This document shows, one piece after another, positions 12,905 to 26,177 of a stretch of DNA of 64,000 bases. Under the pieces are notes generated by a model. It was not told the DNA's origin. It searched no databases and saw only the letters and a program-made list of their open reading frames with translations. Each line of letters starts with the position of its first letter. The stretch's first letter is position 1. The stretch comes from Rallus limicola (lineage: Eukaryota; Chordata; Aves; Gruiformes; Rallidae): positions 5,029,001 through 5,093,000 of the forward strand of contig JAKCOZ010000041.1 of NCBI GenBank assembly GCA_022605955.1, in the 5' to 3' direction. The translations under genes and the position numbers were made by a program.

Positions 12905-13042
12905 CTGAAGACACATACATTGAATTCTGCTGGGCGCACAGGGAGTAACACCTGCGGTCCCAGCGTGCTTGGAGATGCAGGAGAGAAGCAACTAAACTGA
13001 AACTTGGGAAGTTTCAATCTGAGCTGTTGGTGGCAACTTACT
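12905..13042 (-). other. Possible exon on the minus strand (weak)
   Basis: On the minus strand CTTCAG is followed by GTAAGTG, an excellent 5' splice-site match, with the exon edge at 12905. A CTTTTCAG acceptor-like site lies just before 13042. The interval is 138 bases (a multiple of three) and one frame stays open across it and beyond on the left, ending ...LLPVRPAEFNVCVF. The pyrimidine tract of the acceptor is poor, and I recognise no protein family. It could equally be a non-coding first exon or chance. Confidence 0.2.
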
Positions 13043-16000
13043 CTGAAAAGTTCTATTTTTCAAACAATGTAGGAATTTTAAACATCTAGCTAGGTGGGAG
13101 ACTTAGAAATGTCTCATGTACAATTGCCTAGAGCCACGGCATTCTAAGAGACTGCATCAGGCTACACAACTTAAACATGCCTTACCTAACCCACCTGGAA
13201 AGAACAGCATGGCAGCAGAAGCATATTCCAAACAGCCTAAAAGTTGGCCTCACTAAGGCAGGCTTCTTCTGCAAATCCCAGTTACAGCTTGCAGAAAAGT
13301 ACAGGCAGCTGCTTTCTGCCTCTACAGAGGACTTCCATCAGAACCAAAATACACCACTTGTGTAAAAAAATCACCATTAAACAAGATGTAGTTGCATCGG
13401 GTCATCTGACATTATACTGCTAAAGGATCCCAAAATTAAATACTTCAACTTGATACAAAGTTCTAATTCTCTGGGAACAAAGCCCAACCCCCCAAAAATA
13501 AGGAAATGCCTGCAATAACCTGCTTCTCATGTTCTAAGGCACATTTAAGATAGTAAATCCAGCTTAATAGCTCTAAAATACTGGAAATAACTACCAAATC
13601 CAAAGGCTACAGTAAAAACCCCTGGAACCTTCATTGCTAAGATGAATGTGGGATGGCAGCAACAAAACCAACTTGAGAGTAAACTATGCTCCTACATACT
13701 CTGTGGTTGGGTCTCACTTAAGACATGGAACTTCAAAGTGAACTTGCAACTTGATTTCTCAGTACTTTTTGTCTTCTCCAGGTTGCCCTGTGATTTCACA
13801 GCTGAACCCTTTGCCATGGCAGCGTGCATATGAAGTTGGTAGTAAGTCTGGTTACCTATGCACTGCAAGGGAGACACACTTCTAATATCACAGCTCCTGG
13901 GGACGCTCTGCGGTGGCTGGCAGCTTTGCTGGCCTAAGCACAGAAGGAAAACGCCCACCAAACAAGAGTGCTTATGAATTCTTGCAGGATTAGGACTGCT
14001 TTTTATAAATTCAAATCTGTTTGTCAAACTCCTATTTAAAGACGTTTTCTACCTAATGTTACAGCACCCTTTCAAAGTCTTGTGGCTTCTCACTGAATGG
14101 ATCAGCTCTTCTCCAGTGTCAGACACAGAAGTTCTATTTATGGCTATAATGAGAATAAAGCAGACATTTCCTTACCAACGTGCCAAATACTAGATTGATA
14201 ACAATATAATCGCCACATAATTCTCTAATGCCTGAAAACCATTCAAGTGTCTCAATATATCAAGTTCTAACTGGTTTAGAATAGCTATAAACACTCAAAG
14301 ACTCTAATGAAGCTAAGAGTGTGGCACATGAAAGGTGGTGCAAAAAATCAATTTTCTTTCGCTTCCTATGATTTATATTCCTTCTTGACCAAATTAATTT
14401 CACATTAAGAAACTGGTTAATAAAACTTCAGAACAGCCTTATATTACAAAGTTTTGTTCTTAATCCAGGCAGAGATAACATGAAAATGGGAGTACAACAA
14501 CAGTTTGGGGAATACTCTTCCCTGTGTGAAGGCTGGATGCCTTATTGCCCATCTTCTTCTCACCAAGTTTTATTCCTGAACTTCTGAAAATGAATTTAAA
14601 AAGAAGCATGCTACAGGTTTGCAGTCCAGAAACAGCTATATTGTTTTAAATATTATCAATAAAATATAAAATAAATGAAGCAAGCATGAAAAAACAGAGC
14701 TTGGTATGAAAACCAAACTGAGAATTAAGTTATGTGCTTAATTCTAACCTTATCTGCAATGCTAATATTTCTATTACTGAAGAATAAAGTCAAAAGGATT
14801 GCTGATGTACTTCATACAAAGCACTTAATTGGATATTTCACTGCAGCACAGCTGGATTATTTAGGATTTTTCTCCTCTCTTCTGCAAAAGTATCACTGCT
14901 ATAGCTGCACTTGCATTTTGCATCCTTTACAACCACAATAAATCCCTGCACATAGGATGGCTCCTCCTCCTCCTCTTCCCCATCCTAAGAACGGGCAATA
15001 TGTTTTTCTGGGTAATGAGGAAGAACACAGAGATAAAAACCAAATTTCAGAACAAAGTCACCTTTCTATTCACAGGATGAAACAAGTATGGTGACAAATG
15101 TTATATATTAGAACTTCTGCATACCATTACTTCCAGGTCTTGTCCAGTGTGCAGAATATAACCACATTCTCTAACAGCAATTTTAGACACCCAGAAATTC
15201 AGCACAAGAGACATAAGCCACCAAATACCAAAATTTAAAGGAAATTCATGCAATACTATTACAGAGCTGCACAAAACCAGTGGGTCAACCTAGCAAAAAG
15301 AAAGGAAATATTTGGAAAACAAAGATCAGGTGAGGTATTTTGTTACATATCTCTGCTGACTGCACTTAGGGGGAAGGTAAGACTGCAACAGGAGCGTGTG
15401 CAACTTCTCTCCCACCTCACTTTGACATTATCATGTGGCTTGAAGGGCATGAACCGCATCTAAAACTGCTCGGAAATAGATGCACAGTAAAATGGCAGCC
15501 AAGAATATCATGCAAAATGTGTGCAATAAATATCTCCAACACAATTTGAGTAATTTCAGACATATGAATACATCTCTGGAGTGTCTGTTTAAATATTAAT
15601 AATGTTTTTTAAAGTGATTTCCGTTGTTCAGAAATAGGCATGTATTGTAATTGTGATTTGGGTGAAGAATTTTTAGCCTGCGCTGAGATTTAATAATATG
15701 CCCACTACCAACTGAAAAACAAATGAATGGCACCAATTCTGCTTTTCTGAGACTAAAATGTGACTTGAAGGTTCAGTTTTACAGTTTCTGATGTGGTTAA
15801 AAGCTGAAGCAAATAATGTGGTTTGTGATCTTTAAGCTGATTCACCAGCACATGAAGTAGGAAAGAGATTTCAGTGAGAATCATAAGGGTAACTTAGACA
15901 GAAATACAAGCGAGTAATTGAAAGTTCTTCTTTCTTTTCCCATCCCACTGGCCTAGGAATACGTTGAAAGATACAGAGCTATAACAGCACAGCATCTATA

Positions 16001-16068
16001 CTGGGCTCGTGCTCAAATCAGACCACACTGCGCCTGTGGGGTGAAGATGTCATTTTGGTCTCGATACG

Positions 16069-16128
16069 CTGGGCAGATTTGGCCCAGGCAGTCCAAGATG
16101 TCTTGGACAATCTGCAACACGGACCCAG
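16069..16128. repeat. Bipartite inverted repeat, potential hairpin
   Basis: The inner stem is GTCCAAGA (16091-16098) pairing with TCTTGGAC (16101-16108) around a 2-base loop. Directly outside it, GCAGATT (16073-16079) pairs with AATCTGC (16109-16115), leaving an 11-base bulge on the left arm only. CTGG (16069-16072) can also pair with CCAG (16125-16128). The inner stems alone give 15 paired bases. Nothing nearby suggests a known small RNA family. Confidence 0.6.
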
Positions 16129-16521
16129 TTTGGATAAGCCAAGCTCCCAGCAGCTTCAGAGTTTGTAGGCCAGATACACAACTCTGCTTTCAAATCTGAA
16201 TAGGATATCTTCATTGTAAGAACTTACTGGTGTTACAATACCTGGATGTAGGAAGGAAGCCACAAAGCCCAGAGAATGTAACCTACTAGGCAAACTAGAG
16301 AGGAAAACCTCACGTGCCCTGAAATACCAGAATCCCTCTCACAGTCCAGGGATGATGCCCTCCTTTCTAGGTACTTCCTCATCAAATTACCAAAGACACA
16401 TTGCAAACATAACAGAACAAAAAAGCCCCTATACTTTGCCAGAGACCATGCTTGCCACCATGACACCAACTAGTGTGGCTGGGTCCAAAAACACAATGTA
16501 GATCCCAATTTCCCTTTTTCT

Positions 16522-17372
16522 TCAAGACATGAACAGTAGGATTGAGTGCAACCTCAGCAAGTTTGCCAATGACACCAAGCTGTGTGGTGAGATACACATG
16601 CTGGGGGGAAGGGAGGCCATCCAGAGAGACCTTGGCAGGCTGGAGTAGTGGACCCATGTGAACTGAATGACATTCAACAAAGCCAAGGACAAGGTCCTGC
16701 ACATGGGCCAGGGCAATTCCTACTAGAGGCTGTGTGAAGAATGGATTGAGAGCAGCTCAGAGGACTTTGGGGTGTTGGGGAATGAGAAAGTCAACCTGAC
16801 CTTGCAATTATATGCTGGCAGCCCAGAAAGCCACCCGTGTCCTGGGCTGAACCCAAAGCATCATGATCAGCATGGTGAGGGAGGGGATTCTACCCCTCTG
16901 CCCCACTCTGAGACAGACCCCCCTGCAGTGCTGTGTCCAGCTTGGAGGTCCCCAGGACAAGGAGGACATGGAGCCATTGGAGTGAGTCCAGAGGAGCCCA
17001 CAAAGTTGATCCAAGGGCTGGAGCACCTCTGCTCTGGAGAGCTCCGAGCCCCTTCCAGGCCCTTGAGGGGCTCCAGAAGAGCTGGAGAGGGGCTGGTACC
17101 AAGGGCAGGGAGGGACAGGCCCAAGGGAACAGACTTCAGCTGCAGAAGGGCAGCTGGAGAGGGGCTGGAAGGCAGAAATCCTTCTCAGGGAGGGGGGAAG
17201 CCCTAACACAGGGTGCCCAGAGAAGCTGGGGTTGTCCCTGGATCCCTGGCAGGGTTCAAGGCCGGGTTGGACAGGGCTTTGGTCCTCCTGGGCTGGTGGA
17301 GGGTGTCCGTGCCCATGGCAGGGTCATCTGAGGTCCCTTTCAACCCAGAGTAGTCTGTGGTTCTGTGACTCA
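16522..17372 (+). mobile_element. CR1 LINE fragment, plus strand, decayed reverse transcriptase
   Basis: The left end encodes a remnant of the reverse-transcriptase palm (DMNSRIECNLSKFANDTKL in broken frame). The catalytic FADD/YADD motif has become FAND: the Asn codon is at 16568-16570. Next come the IQRDLGRLE and FNKAKDKVLHMGQ blocks, a stop in the WTHVN segment, the long GC-rich C-terminal coding area, and a 3' tail GGTCCCTTTCAACCCAGAG ending near GGTTCTGTGAC (17372). It matches the split old element at 34110-36462 more closely than the young one at 34361-35990: both have 'CTGGATCCCTGGCAGGGTTC' type sequence. That suggests a shared older subfamily. Long frames on both strands (for example 16772-17206 and 16808-17209) are by-products of its GC content. 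Confidence 0.9.
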
Positions 17373-18490
17373 AGTGGAGCCATGTTGGTGAGACCAAGTT
17401 CTAGCCTTTCAAAATAAAAATATGAAAACCAGCTTCCCATTGGAGATTGAAATGTAAACCTGCAGTTCAGAGCGGGGGCACACTGCCTGCTTTGTGGACA
17501 AGCAGGAAGTCAAGGGAATTGTCTTCTGTTGCTAACATATAAAAAAAGTATTTTCTTGTGGAAAAAAAAAAATCACCTGTCTGCCAGCAACCATCTTCAA
17601 CAGTTCCAAAGGAACAAAAAAGTAGAACAGCAATTTAGGAAAGGCAAATAAAGGAAGGGGAGTTCAGCACACCAGAAACCAAGATGTCAATTACTTTAAA
17701 CAAAGTACAGCTACAGGAGTATTTGCCTTAACTCCATTTCTGAGCACCTTACTGCACTAGTGAGTTTTGCTGAGATTATGCAAGACCATTAACAGGTTCC
17801 ACTGGACCTGAAGCCACGTTAACAGTAATGGACTCTTTATGAGAAATTAAAAGTCAATTGAGAAAATTCTTGTGTTTCAAGACATTCAGGTTAAGTAATT
17901 CAACCTGCTTGGCAAGGACAAAGTAAATCTCAGTTTTAAACTCAACATTTTTAGGTAATGAGCTACATACAGTCTTCAAGCTTTGAAATCTACTTGCACA
18001 CTCCATCAGCTGTTCTCAACCTACTGAGGACTGTATGATAGGAACTGGCAGATCACATTATTCTCCTTGTATACAGAACAAGATAAAATGGAGTAATTAT
18101 TGTCCTCGTTTATTGCAAATTTCTATGTTTTACAAATCTTGCTAAATCCAGAAATGCAATTATTTGAGAGCCTTGGTTTTAACTTTTATTTTAATGAGAC
18201 TTGGTTGGAACGACAAATAAGTTGAGTCTATTCAGTTCTGAAGGTTTTGCTTCTTCAGAAGTGTTTGACAGGCTTTTTGGCTCATTCCGTAGTCTCCAGC
18301 ACTTAGTGGATGCCAGGAGAAGGAGCTTCTCCTAAATAAGCTGGGAAGGATTTGGGGATCTCAAAGATTTGGTGGCCAAGAATAAGTATAGACATTTTGT
18401 GGTCTCATGGAATACAGCTGTTGATATGGCAAAAAAACAGATTTCATCAGTCAGATGGGGAACCTTCTGCTTCACTGTCAGTCTGAGAAC

Positions 18491-18515
18491 AAAAAAAAAA
18501 AAAAAAAAAAAAAAA
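18491..18515 (+). repeat. Poly(A) run, A25
   Basis: Twenty-five consecutive A. It creates artificial poly-Lys and poly-Phe frames on the two strands. No gene-like body or flanking target duplication was found, so I do not call a retrogene. Confidence 0.9.
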
Positions 18516-20207
18516 TCAGTAGTCACTCCCCACAGTACAACTTCTTTCAGTATTTCTCAGCTTTGAAATGGCTTTTTAAACAATATGCTCCTCAAGAAGC
18601 TTCCATAATCCATTTGTAGCTCCAACATCATGATGCTTCTCGTTTCCAACATTAGTAGAACAAGCTAAGGACACAATCACAGACTGGATTGGAAAGTCTT
18701 TCATACCTTTTAAACACATCTTCATCAAATAAAGTCAAAAGTAACTTTAGCAAACTGTACTGGATCGGGTACCCTCTGCTTCTAAGTGTTATCCTCAGTA
18801 TACAAACCACTGCTCACCATACCTCATTATTTCTCTACTTGATAATCATGATTTGAACTTTTCTTTCATACTACTGACACTTTTGCCTATCCTTTCTCCT
18901 TCCAGGCATACCTACAAAACTTCAGTATCAGAATTAAGTTCATTTCCTAACCATGGGGTGTTTTTGCTGAGATGTCAGCAAATTTGCAAACGAAAATAAA
19001 AGTCTTAAAATAGCCAAGCCAGATGGTCTGATGGGGAAGCCATTTCTAAAGAACGCCGACTTTAACAGAAGCTCTGCCAACCAGAGTAAGATATTCTACT
19101 GCTTTTTGTCAATTTAAGGTCTATGACACACTGCAGCTGTCACGATGAAGGGTAGACAGAAAAGGCAGCCTAATGACTACAGAAATGCATTAAGCCATAC
19201 AACTTTTATAAGGTATTCACTTGGCATCTGTCTCCTGTAACATGTCTCTGTATTGTACAAGGTATTTCTCTCCCTCCTCACTCTTTAGAGATATGAAGTT
19301 TAATGTACTGACTGGTACTTAACAATCAGATTTTGTCAGCTTTTGTGCTGAATGGCATCTTCCTTCTCCCACTGACTTTCACAGCACTATTCAAAGTGTA
19401 ACTTACTGCCTCGCTTTTGGTGAAGGTGACAGATCACATACTGGCACAGAGCACTGAGCTCTGGAGCTATGTGCTGTCAGGCCAAGCACCTTGATGCCAC
19501 AGAAATCCTTGCTGCTGTGGCACAGGGCACTGCCCTTTCCACTTGCCTGACTTACCTACACAGACCCGACACCTGGGGCTGGATGCGGGTGGTGCAGGTT
19601 GGGGCTCTGCTGAGGAGAAGGCTGGAGGGGCTCCTGGATCCCTTTGTCAAGAGAGGCTTAGGAAATGAGCTGCCTGGGCTGGCATGGTTCCAGCATTAGT
19701 CCAAGCACTGTGAATCACAGTGAAGGTATCAGGTAACCACCAGCCTGCTCAGCAAAAGATTGCAAACAGAAGTAAACAGCGAATGTCTATTAAACTCCAC
19801 ACCACTGGGCAATTTCATAGCCATGACCCAGGTGCACTGCTGTACATCCAGGTGTGCTCCTGTATGGATGCTCCCTGTTACAGAAGAAACTGGACCAGCA
19901 CCAAAATCAATAGATTTCCACTTTTAAATGAGAATGGATGGAGTGCAGGGAAGAACAGAAAACGTTTGTGATTTAATTCCTAGCACTGAACAGGTTGTGA
20001 CCTAGAGTGGGACTGCTGCTGATTTAGCTCGTTTTGTACAGGACAGGTGTCTCCATACATCACTTCCCATTTGTGCTGAACTTTACGTTCACTGTTCAGT
20101 TTTTATCTTCACACTAATTATACTAATATTTGTCATCATCCTTTAAGTAACAGTATAGGCAAATAGTTCCTAAATACAAGCTTAACTCTGTGTAAGTACA
20201 TGGGTAT

Positions 20208-20233
20208 ACACACACCCACACACACACAAACAC
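20208..20233 (+). repeat. Imperfect (CA)n microsatellite
   Basis: ACACAC units interrupted by CCC and AAA. A second, looser CA-rich stretch occurs near 20470-20510. Confidence 0.8.
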
Positions 20234-23200
20234 CTGCACCAACACATCCCCCAACCATGTTGTAGCCCTGAGCACCGAGGAAATGCACTCATTTATGTAC
20301 TACTTGTAGTCTCACAGTTGCAGAGTGAAAGCAATTTTGTATTTTATCAACCCTCAGCAATCCCAGCAGGCCGTGACTTTCACTCAGTCTGGTCTGAGAG
20401 ATGCATTTTCGCTCTGCAGGACAGATAAGCAAAAGCCTACACACTAACTCACGGGTAAAGTGTGTCTGTGGACTGGCCACAACACACACATGAACAAACG
20501 CATTAACCTGTTCCAACATCAGGCATCCTGCCCACTTGCCAAGTACCCTCCACATACAGCTCTGCCCTCCTACAGGCAAAGCCCTGCAAAGTGCTGAGGT
20601 GACGAGCTGGACTGGCTGATGCTGGTTGGACTGGCAAAACCATACCCAGACGACCAAAGTTACTGCCTTGTAAGGGTTACTGGTTTCTCAAACAAATCTT
20701 TCCCCTCAGACCAAAAAGAGATTTTACCACCCTACTTAAGCATGTGAGATCATACCATCTAACCCAAACTGCACCCAACTGAGTTCACCTGAGTGCAATT
20801 TCACTGTGAGGGGAGCTACACAAGGACCTGAGTTGGTTCAGCATACCATGTTAGTCAGCACAGAACTCAGTTAACTTGTGCCTGGGAAGTGCGACAGCGT
20901 TAACACAATTCCAAAACAAGTGCTGGTGGAAAAATTTTGCTTTCATTACTATTTAAAAATGCATTCAGGGCAGATGGTCAAGACATGAATCAGGCAGACA
21001 ATTAATGGAAGCCATGAGCTGAAGAAGACTTTCCATCAACGGCAGGAATGTGGAGGAGAGGAGTAGGATGGAAGAGCTACAAACAAAACCCACCTCCAGT
21101 GACAAGTGAAGCCACATTCAGTTCAGAAACAGCAGCAAGAAAGCAGCTTTTGCAACGCACTCAACTGAAGTCCCTGTTGTACATGAAAAGTTCCGAATCA
21201 CTTCGTTTATGTGTCAACTACCCAAGAGCACACAGGAATATTTTAGAACTCTCATCAACGTTGGGGAAAAAAATTTCTAAGAAACAGAGTTGCATTCTTC
21301 ATTTAAGTGTGAGGAACAGAAATAAAATAGCATGGTCACTAAAAAGAAATAGAACATAAATTAGCTGTAGCACTTGAGTTTCAACTCTAGTAGCACTGAA
21401 ATTATTCTGGAGTTGATCTTTAAATATTTCCAGGACAGGAATGTGCTAAGTCACCCTGTTCCTCTCTTTCTCTTAATCATCTCTAGATTTTATTTATTCT
21501 GTTTTTTCCCGACACATTAATATATTACAGAAAACAGTTTCAGCTGTCCTAAATTAAAGAATGTGCTTTTTTAAGTTCATCTTACACAAGAGATAATTTT
21601 AAAATAATATTACAGCTCCAGTAAATTCACAGTTCCTGCAAACAACATAAACAACATAGTTTCCACTTCAGTTTTAGCTGTGTATATAATGGATCTCACA
21701 GATTTTGCCAATGCAAACACTACCCAGGCTGAAGTTCCTTATCAGTCACAGCAGCAGAGATGAAAACTGCAAACCTTGTTAGGTGAGGATAAAGGAAGTG
21801 TATTAAGAATGAACGATCTGGAGTGTAAAAATCAACTAGGAAACTACAAAAGGGAGGCAGAACTATCCCCAGCAGAACTGTACTACATACACATGCACAT
21901 CATCTAAGCACAGATTAGGCACTTGGGTTGCTACTGTAACAACTGACACATTTATTTCAATCTTGGAGAAAAAATAATTTTAAAAGCCCAATTTATGCCC
22001 ATGCACGTTTCAAAAGAAAATAAGGTGTCTGCAAAACCATGAAAAATAAAAATGAGAAATAAATACAGGCATTTAGAAACTAAGATGCTGGCATTTGAAT
22101 TATTATTAACTCTACATAAACACATAGGAACACATTAGTATCATTCTGGATCAAACTTCGCATGACAATCTCGGCATGACACAGGTCATGACTCAGGTCC
22201 ACAGAGGCCCAAGACCATGCTCACTGGCAGTGTGGGCTGAGCCCAGGGGCGTCAGGAATGGCTCTGAGGCTGGATAAGCCAAGCTGTGACCGGTTCTCAT
22301 GGTAAAACCACACAAACAGAACCACACCAACTTGCTCAATGCTCAGGACACATCACTTCACACCACCAAAAAGTTCAGAAAATGTTGCCAGGTTACCCTG
22401 AATTTGCTCAGTGCTCAGTCACAAAGAGAAGAATTTCTATGAAGTATTCTGAATAGTCTGATCCCAGTCCCACCAGACTTCCAATCGGGCTGAAGGCTCC
22501 TCAGTAAACACAAGACTGATGAACACTGGTTTTCCCAATTCACCACTGTGTGTATGTAGATGTCTAATTCCAGTAGAACGCATGGGGCAATATTTGTGAA
22601 TTATGAAGTGCCACTTTCTGCTCTGAGAAACGGAACACTAAATTTGGCTTATCTTCATCTATGATTTATTCAGGATATTGATAGCATTTGCCAGTAGGCT
22701 AAATTAGAAATCCCAGTGAGCACTCTCAGTGTCCAAACCTGACATGGGGTTAGGTGTTCTGCTTTGCTTGGGGTGTTTGGGTTGGGTTTTGTTCATCCAG
22801 CAAATTCATTGCTTCCCTCCAGTGAGGGTACTTAGAGAAGTTGTAGTTGGTGCTTTGAAACACTTTTACTGGACCATTTGCCATCCTGGGTTGACCTGCA
22901 ATATCCCCAGAAGCCTGAGGACCGCAGGCTTAAAACGGAAAGGAGACACAGCAGCACTCTGTCAAATTACGAGTGAGGTTGAAGTATGGGTGGCTGAGCC
23001 TGTGGTGCTGGCTGCAAGTCACAGGACAGGACAGCCCAGTGAATGCAGGAAAGTGAATTGCCATACGCTGCAGCACACCTCAGGCCCGCCCCAACAAGGC
23101 ATCAAAAGTTAGAGGCAGGACTTGGAAATGGATATGGGGATGCAAAACATGAGCAACTGATTATTGTCACCTTCCAGTGACAGAATATAAAAAGTATCAG

Positions 23201-24619
23201 GTCTGTATCAGCCAGGCAGTGATACAAGCACCCTTCTGTTACAGTGAGGAGTTTATAAGAGAAAAAGGGCATCATCCTATAACCCACACCTCCTGGTTAC
23301 AGAAACCCCCTGGAAATCTGCATGACAGTGCAACGGCATTCTCCACTTCAAATGATGCAAATACCAAGCAACTCTGGAAAAGTCCTAATCACTATACACC
23401 AACTCATCCAAAAATCAACATAAAACCAAGCTAGTTTCATTTGAGTAGAAAGAAAAGGAGAGGAACCAAATATATCATCAGTCACAGACTAGCATTAAAC
23501 TACAACATAGGTACCAAGGTAAAACAGATACACTGACTGCAGGCTATGCTTCCTACTTGGGAAATATAACCCAGCCCAGATGGAAATACTTTACATTGGG
23601 ACAATTCATGCAAGGGAAGTTACTGAAAACCAATCCCAGCATCTAACTTAATTTGGTTTTGTCAGCTGAGAGAAATTCTTCCTCAATGATGCTTCTAAGT
23701 AGAATGGTATTTGTAGTGAAGGACAAAGGACAGACCAAACACGCTTCTCAAATTAAAACATGAAAGCCAACAAAGCAGCTGACTGCCTTCATTCCTGCAA
23801 TGGATAGGTGTCATTTGAGAAGCAATCTTTTTTTTTCTCTCAGAAATAACACCTTTATCTGCTGCAGTATTACATTTTCAGTTGTCAATAGCTGCTAGTC
23901 TATGAACATTATGAAATTTATTTTTCTCGCAGGCCTGTAACTCGGACACTGATTTCTGCTGCGCTCTTAGTCTGATGGATGTCAATACAGAAGAGCTTTC
24001 CTCCTGTTAGTACAGCATACTTCTGGGACCCAGGGAGGGGAGACAATCTGACCTATAGATCTTTTTCTCAGCATACTGAAATTGAAAAATACGTTCCATA
24101 AGATGACAGTAGGAAATGTAAGGTTCACAAATAGAAAAGTGCCCGTGGCTGACAAACATGAGTATGAGGGATTTAATTATGTGGGAAATTTAGGCACTGA
24201 CAAACGTGAGCAAATCACTATTAACAGCTACACATCCTGTTTTCAATCATTTCACTATTGATGACATCACCAATGCCAAAATCTAAAAATCTTCCAGAAA
24301 GTCTGCAGCAGACTAATAATGGATTTTTACTGCTACAAGACATCCTGGCAGATAGAATTGGACAGCATGTTATAACTTAACAAGGCTTCAAAGCAGACCA
24401 TAAATTCCTAAAGAAGGTATTTCACTGCACACAAACAAAAGGGGAAATTGGCATATAACCATCCCAGATTAATCGGATTCATTCCATCTCCATAAAATGT
24501 AAGCCACTACCTAAGTAAATAGTCGACCTGAGCAAGCCACCAGAGTGTCCCATCTAGGAAACACAAATGCACTGCAGAAGGCAGACTCATAAACAGAAAG
24601 TATAAAGTCAGATTATACA

Positions 24620-25397
24620 GAGAAAATAAGGTCCTGCGCTTGGGCTGGAGGAATCCCAGACATTTATACAGTCTGGGAGAAGAGTTCCTTGAGAGTAGCT
24701 CTGCTGAGGAGGACCTGGGTGTCATGGTAGATGAGAAACTTCACATGAGCCAGCAGTGGCTCTTGCAGCTTGTGAAGGTCAGTGGTGTCCTGGGGTCCAA
24801 CAGAAGAGGGGTGGCAGCAGGGACAGGGAGGGGATCGTCCCTCTCTGCTCTGCCCTGGGAAGGCCCCAGCTGGAGTCCTGTGTCCAGAGCTGGGGGCCCC
24901 AATACAAGAAAGATGTGGGACTGCTGGAGAGGGGTCAGAGGAGGCCACGAAGATGCTCAGAGGGCTGGAGCAGCTCCCCTATCAAGAGAGGCTGAGGGAG
25001 CTGGGCTGGATCAGCCTGGAGAAGAGAAGGCTGTGGGGGGACCTCATTGCAGCCTTCCAGTCCCCGAAGGGAGCAGAGACACAGGAGGGAATCAGCTTGT
25101 TCAAGGGCAGAGACTGGCAGGACAAGGAGAATGGAGTGAAGCTGAAGGAGGGAAGGGTTAGATTACATATTAGGGGGGAAATTTTTTTACAGAGGGAGTG
25201 GTGAGGGGCTGGAAGGGGCTGCCCAGAGAGGTGGTGGATGCCCTAACCCTGGGGGTGTTCAAGGCCTGGTTGGCTGGGGCCCTGGGCAACCTTATGTAGC
25301 TCCAGACCTGGAGGTTGGTGGCCCTGCCTGTGGCAGGGGATTGGAACTCTCTGATCCTTGTGGTCCCTTTCAACCCAGACCAGTCTATGATTCAATT
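24620..25397 (+). mobile_element. CR1 LINE fragment, 5'-truncated, plus strand
   Basis: It begins in the sequence for the KVLRLG block downstream of the reverse-transcriptase active site, so the catalytic part is missing. It continues through an intact-looking 'SSSAEEDLGVMVDEKLHMSQQW' stretch, the 'LPYQERLRELGWISLEKRRLWGDLIAAFQ' segment in another frame, and the 'GAVRGWKGLPREVVDALTLGVFKAWLAGALGN' area. It ends with TGGTCCCTTTCAACCCAGAC and CTATGATTCAATTG (about 25397), close to the canonical ATTCTATG tail. Frames shift several times, so it is inactive. Similarity to consensus is fairly high, which suggests middle age. Confidence 0.92.
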
Positions 25398-26177
25398 GTC
25401 TGCTGTTATTCATTTCAAATACCAATAGCTCCAATCTGTATGTGTGCAACTAACTCTTGGTAACATCTTTTTTTTTTTAATAGAACATCAGATAATTTTA
25501 GAAGGCAGGATGGGTGCATCAGAACAGAAATAATGGCTCCTTACAAAGAACTGCTTTTGTGAAAAGGGTAGAAAATGGAACTAGGTTAGATCTTGAATTC
25601 TCAAGATGAGATGGGGAAATCAGGAGATGAAAGACACCTGAACATTTAAAGGCCTTTTCATGTCTGTGTACAGACACAAGAGCTGCTTCTACTGTCACAG
25701 AAGCCTGGTAAGCTGTGGAACGCCTCAACTATAATGATTAGTAAATACAAAGAAGGCCAAATAGAAAACTGGCCCAATTTTACATCTTAGTAATTTTACT
25801 ATGTGTTTGGATTGTTGACATTAACTACAGGAAATAATTTTTCAGTAAATGGCAGAAGATGATGACTGATTCTCCAGTTGTTGGCCATAACAGGAAGAAC
25901 ACCGTAGCCTTACAAGCTGAACACACCATCTTCTCAAACGTGAATGACCAGTCAAGAGTAGTTAAGTACCTATCTAGATACAAACCAAGGACCACAATCC
26001 ACTTCAATGTGCTTCGGCTCTCACAGGGAAGAACACCACTGTTTCAGCCTTGGAAACCACATTTCACTCTGCTTTGGAAAGCAGAAGGAAGGCTCTAAAG
26101 ACAGTGGAAGCAAACCACAGTAGCCTACACACAAATCCCCTTGTTCAGCTGGACAAAGGTTCCATTCCCAACTCTTA

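Larger units (their letters stand above)
10367..16521. other. Unique non-coding DNA, mostly AT-rich
   Basis: No gene or interspersed repeat is recognised. Features of note are a near-perfect palindrome at 11114-11130 (TTGTGAAT, one base, ATTCACAA), a strong minus-strand splice-donor-like site at 12900-12907, an AT-rich block at 15480-15790 that resembles conserved non-coding DNA, and a structured inverted repeat at 16069-16128. Open frames do not exceed about 111 codons and show no domains. Confidence 0.5.
17373..24619. other. Unique non-coding DNA with scattered simple repeats
   Basis: No coding gene is recognised. It contains an A25 run at 18491-18515 and a CA-rich microsatellite at 20208-20233. 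A GC-richer patch at 19440-19700 carries a 76-codon frame without known domains, and a 127-codon frame at 22729-23112 also has no recognisable domain. Confidence 0.55.

Noticed and set aside
16772..17331. Several overlapping frames of 85-144 codons on both strands
   Set aside because: All fall in a GC-rich, decayed CR1; the matches are to CR1 nucleotide sequence, not to a protein.
18332..18566. Lys-rich and Phe-rich frames, and the idea of a retrogene with an A25 tail
   Set aside because: The frames are produced by the homopolymer. No gene-like body or target duplication is seen around it.
24640..25204. Frames of 140-173 codons on the plus strand
   Set aside because: They are fragments of CR1 ORF2 in shifted frames inside a dead copy.
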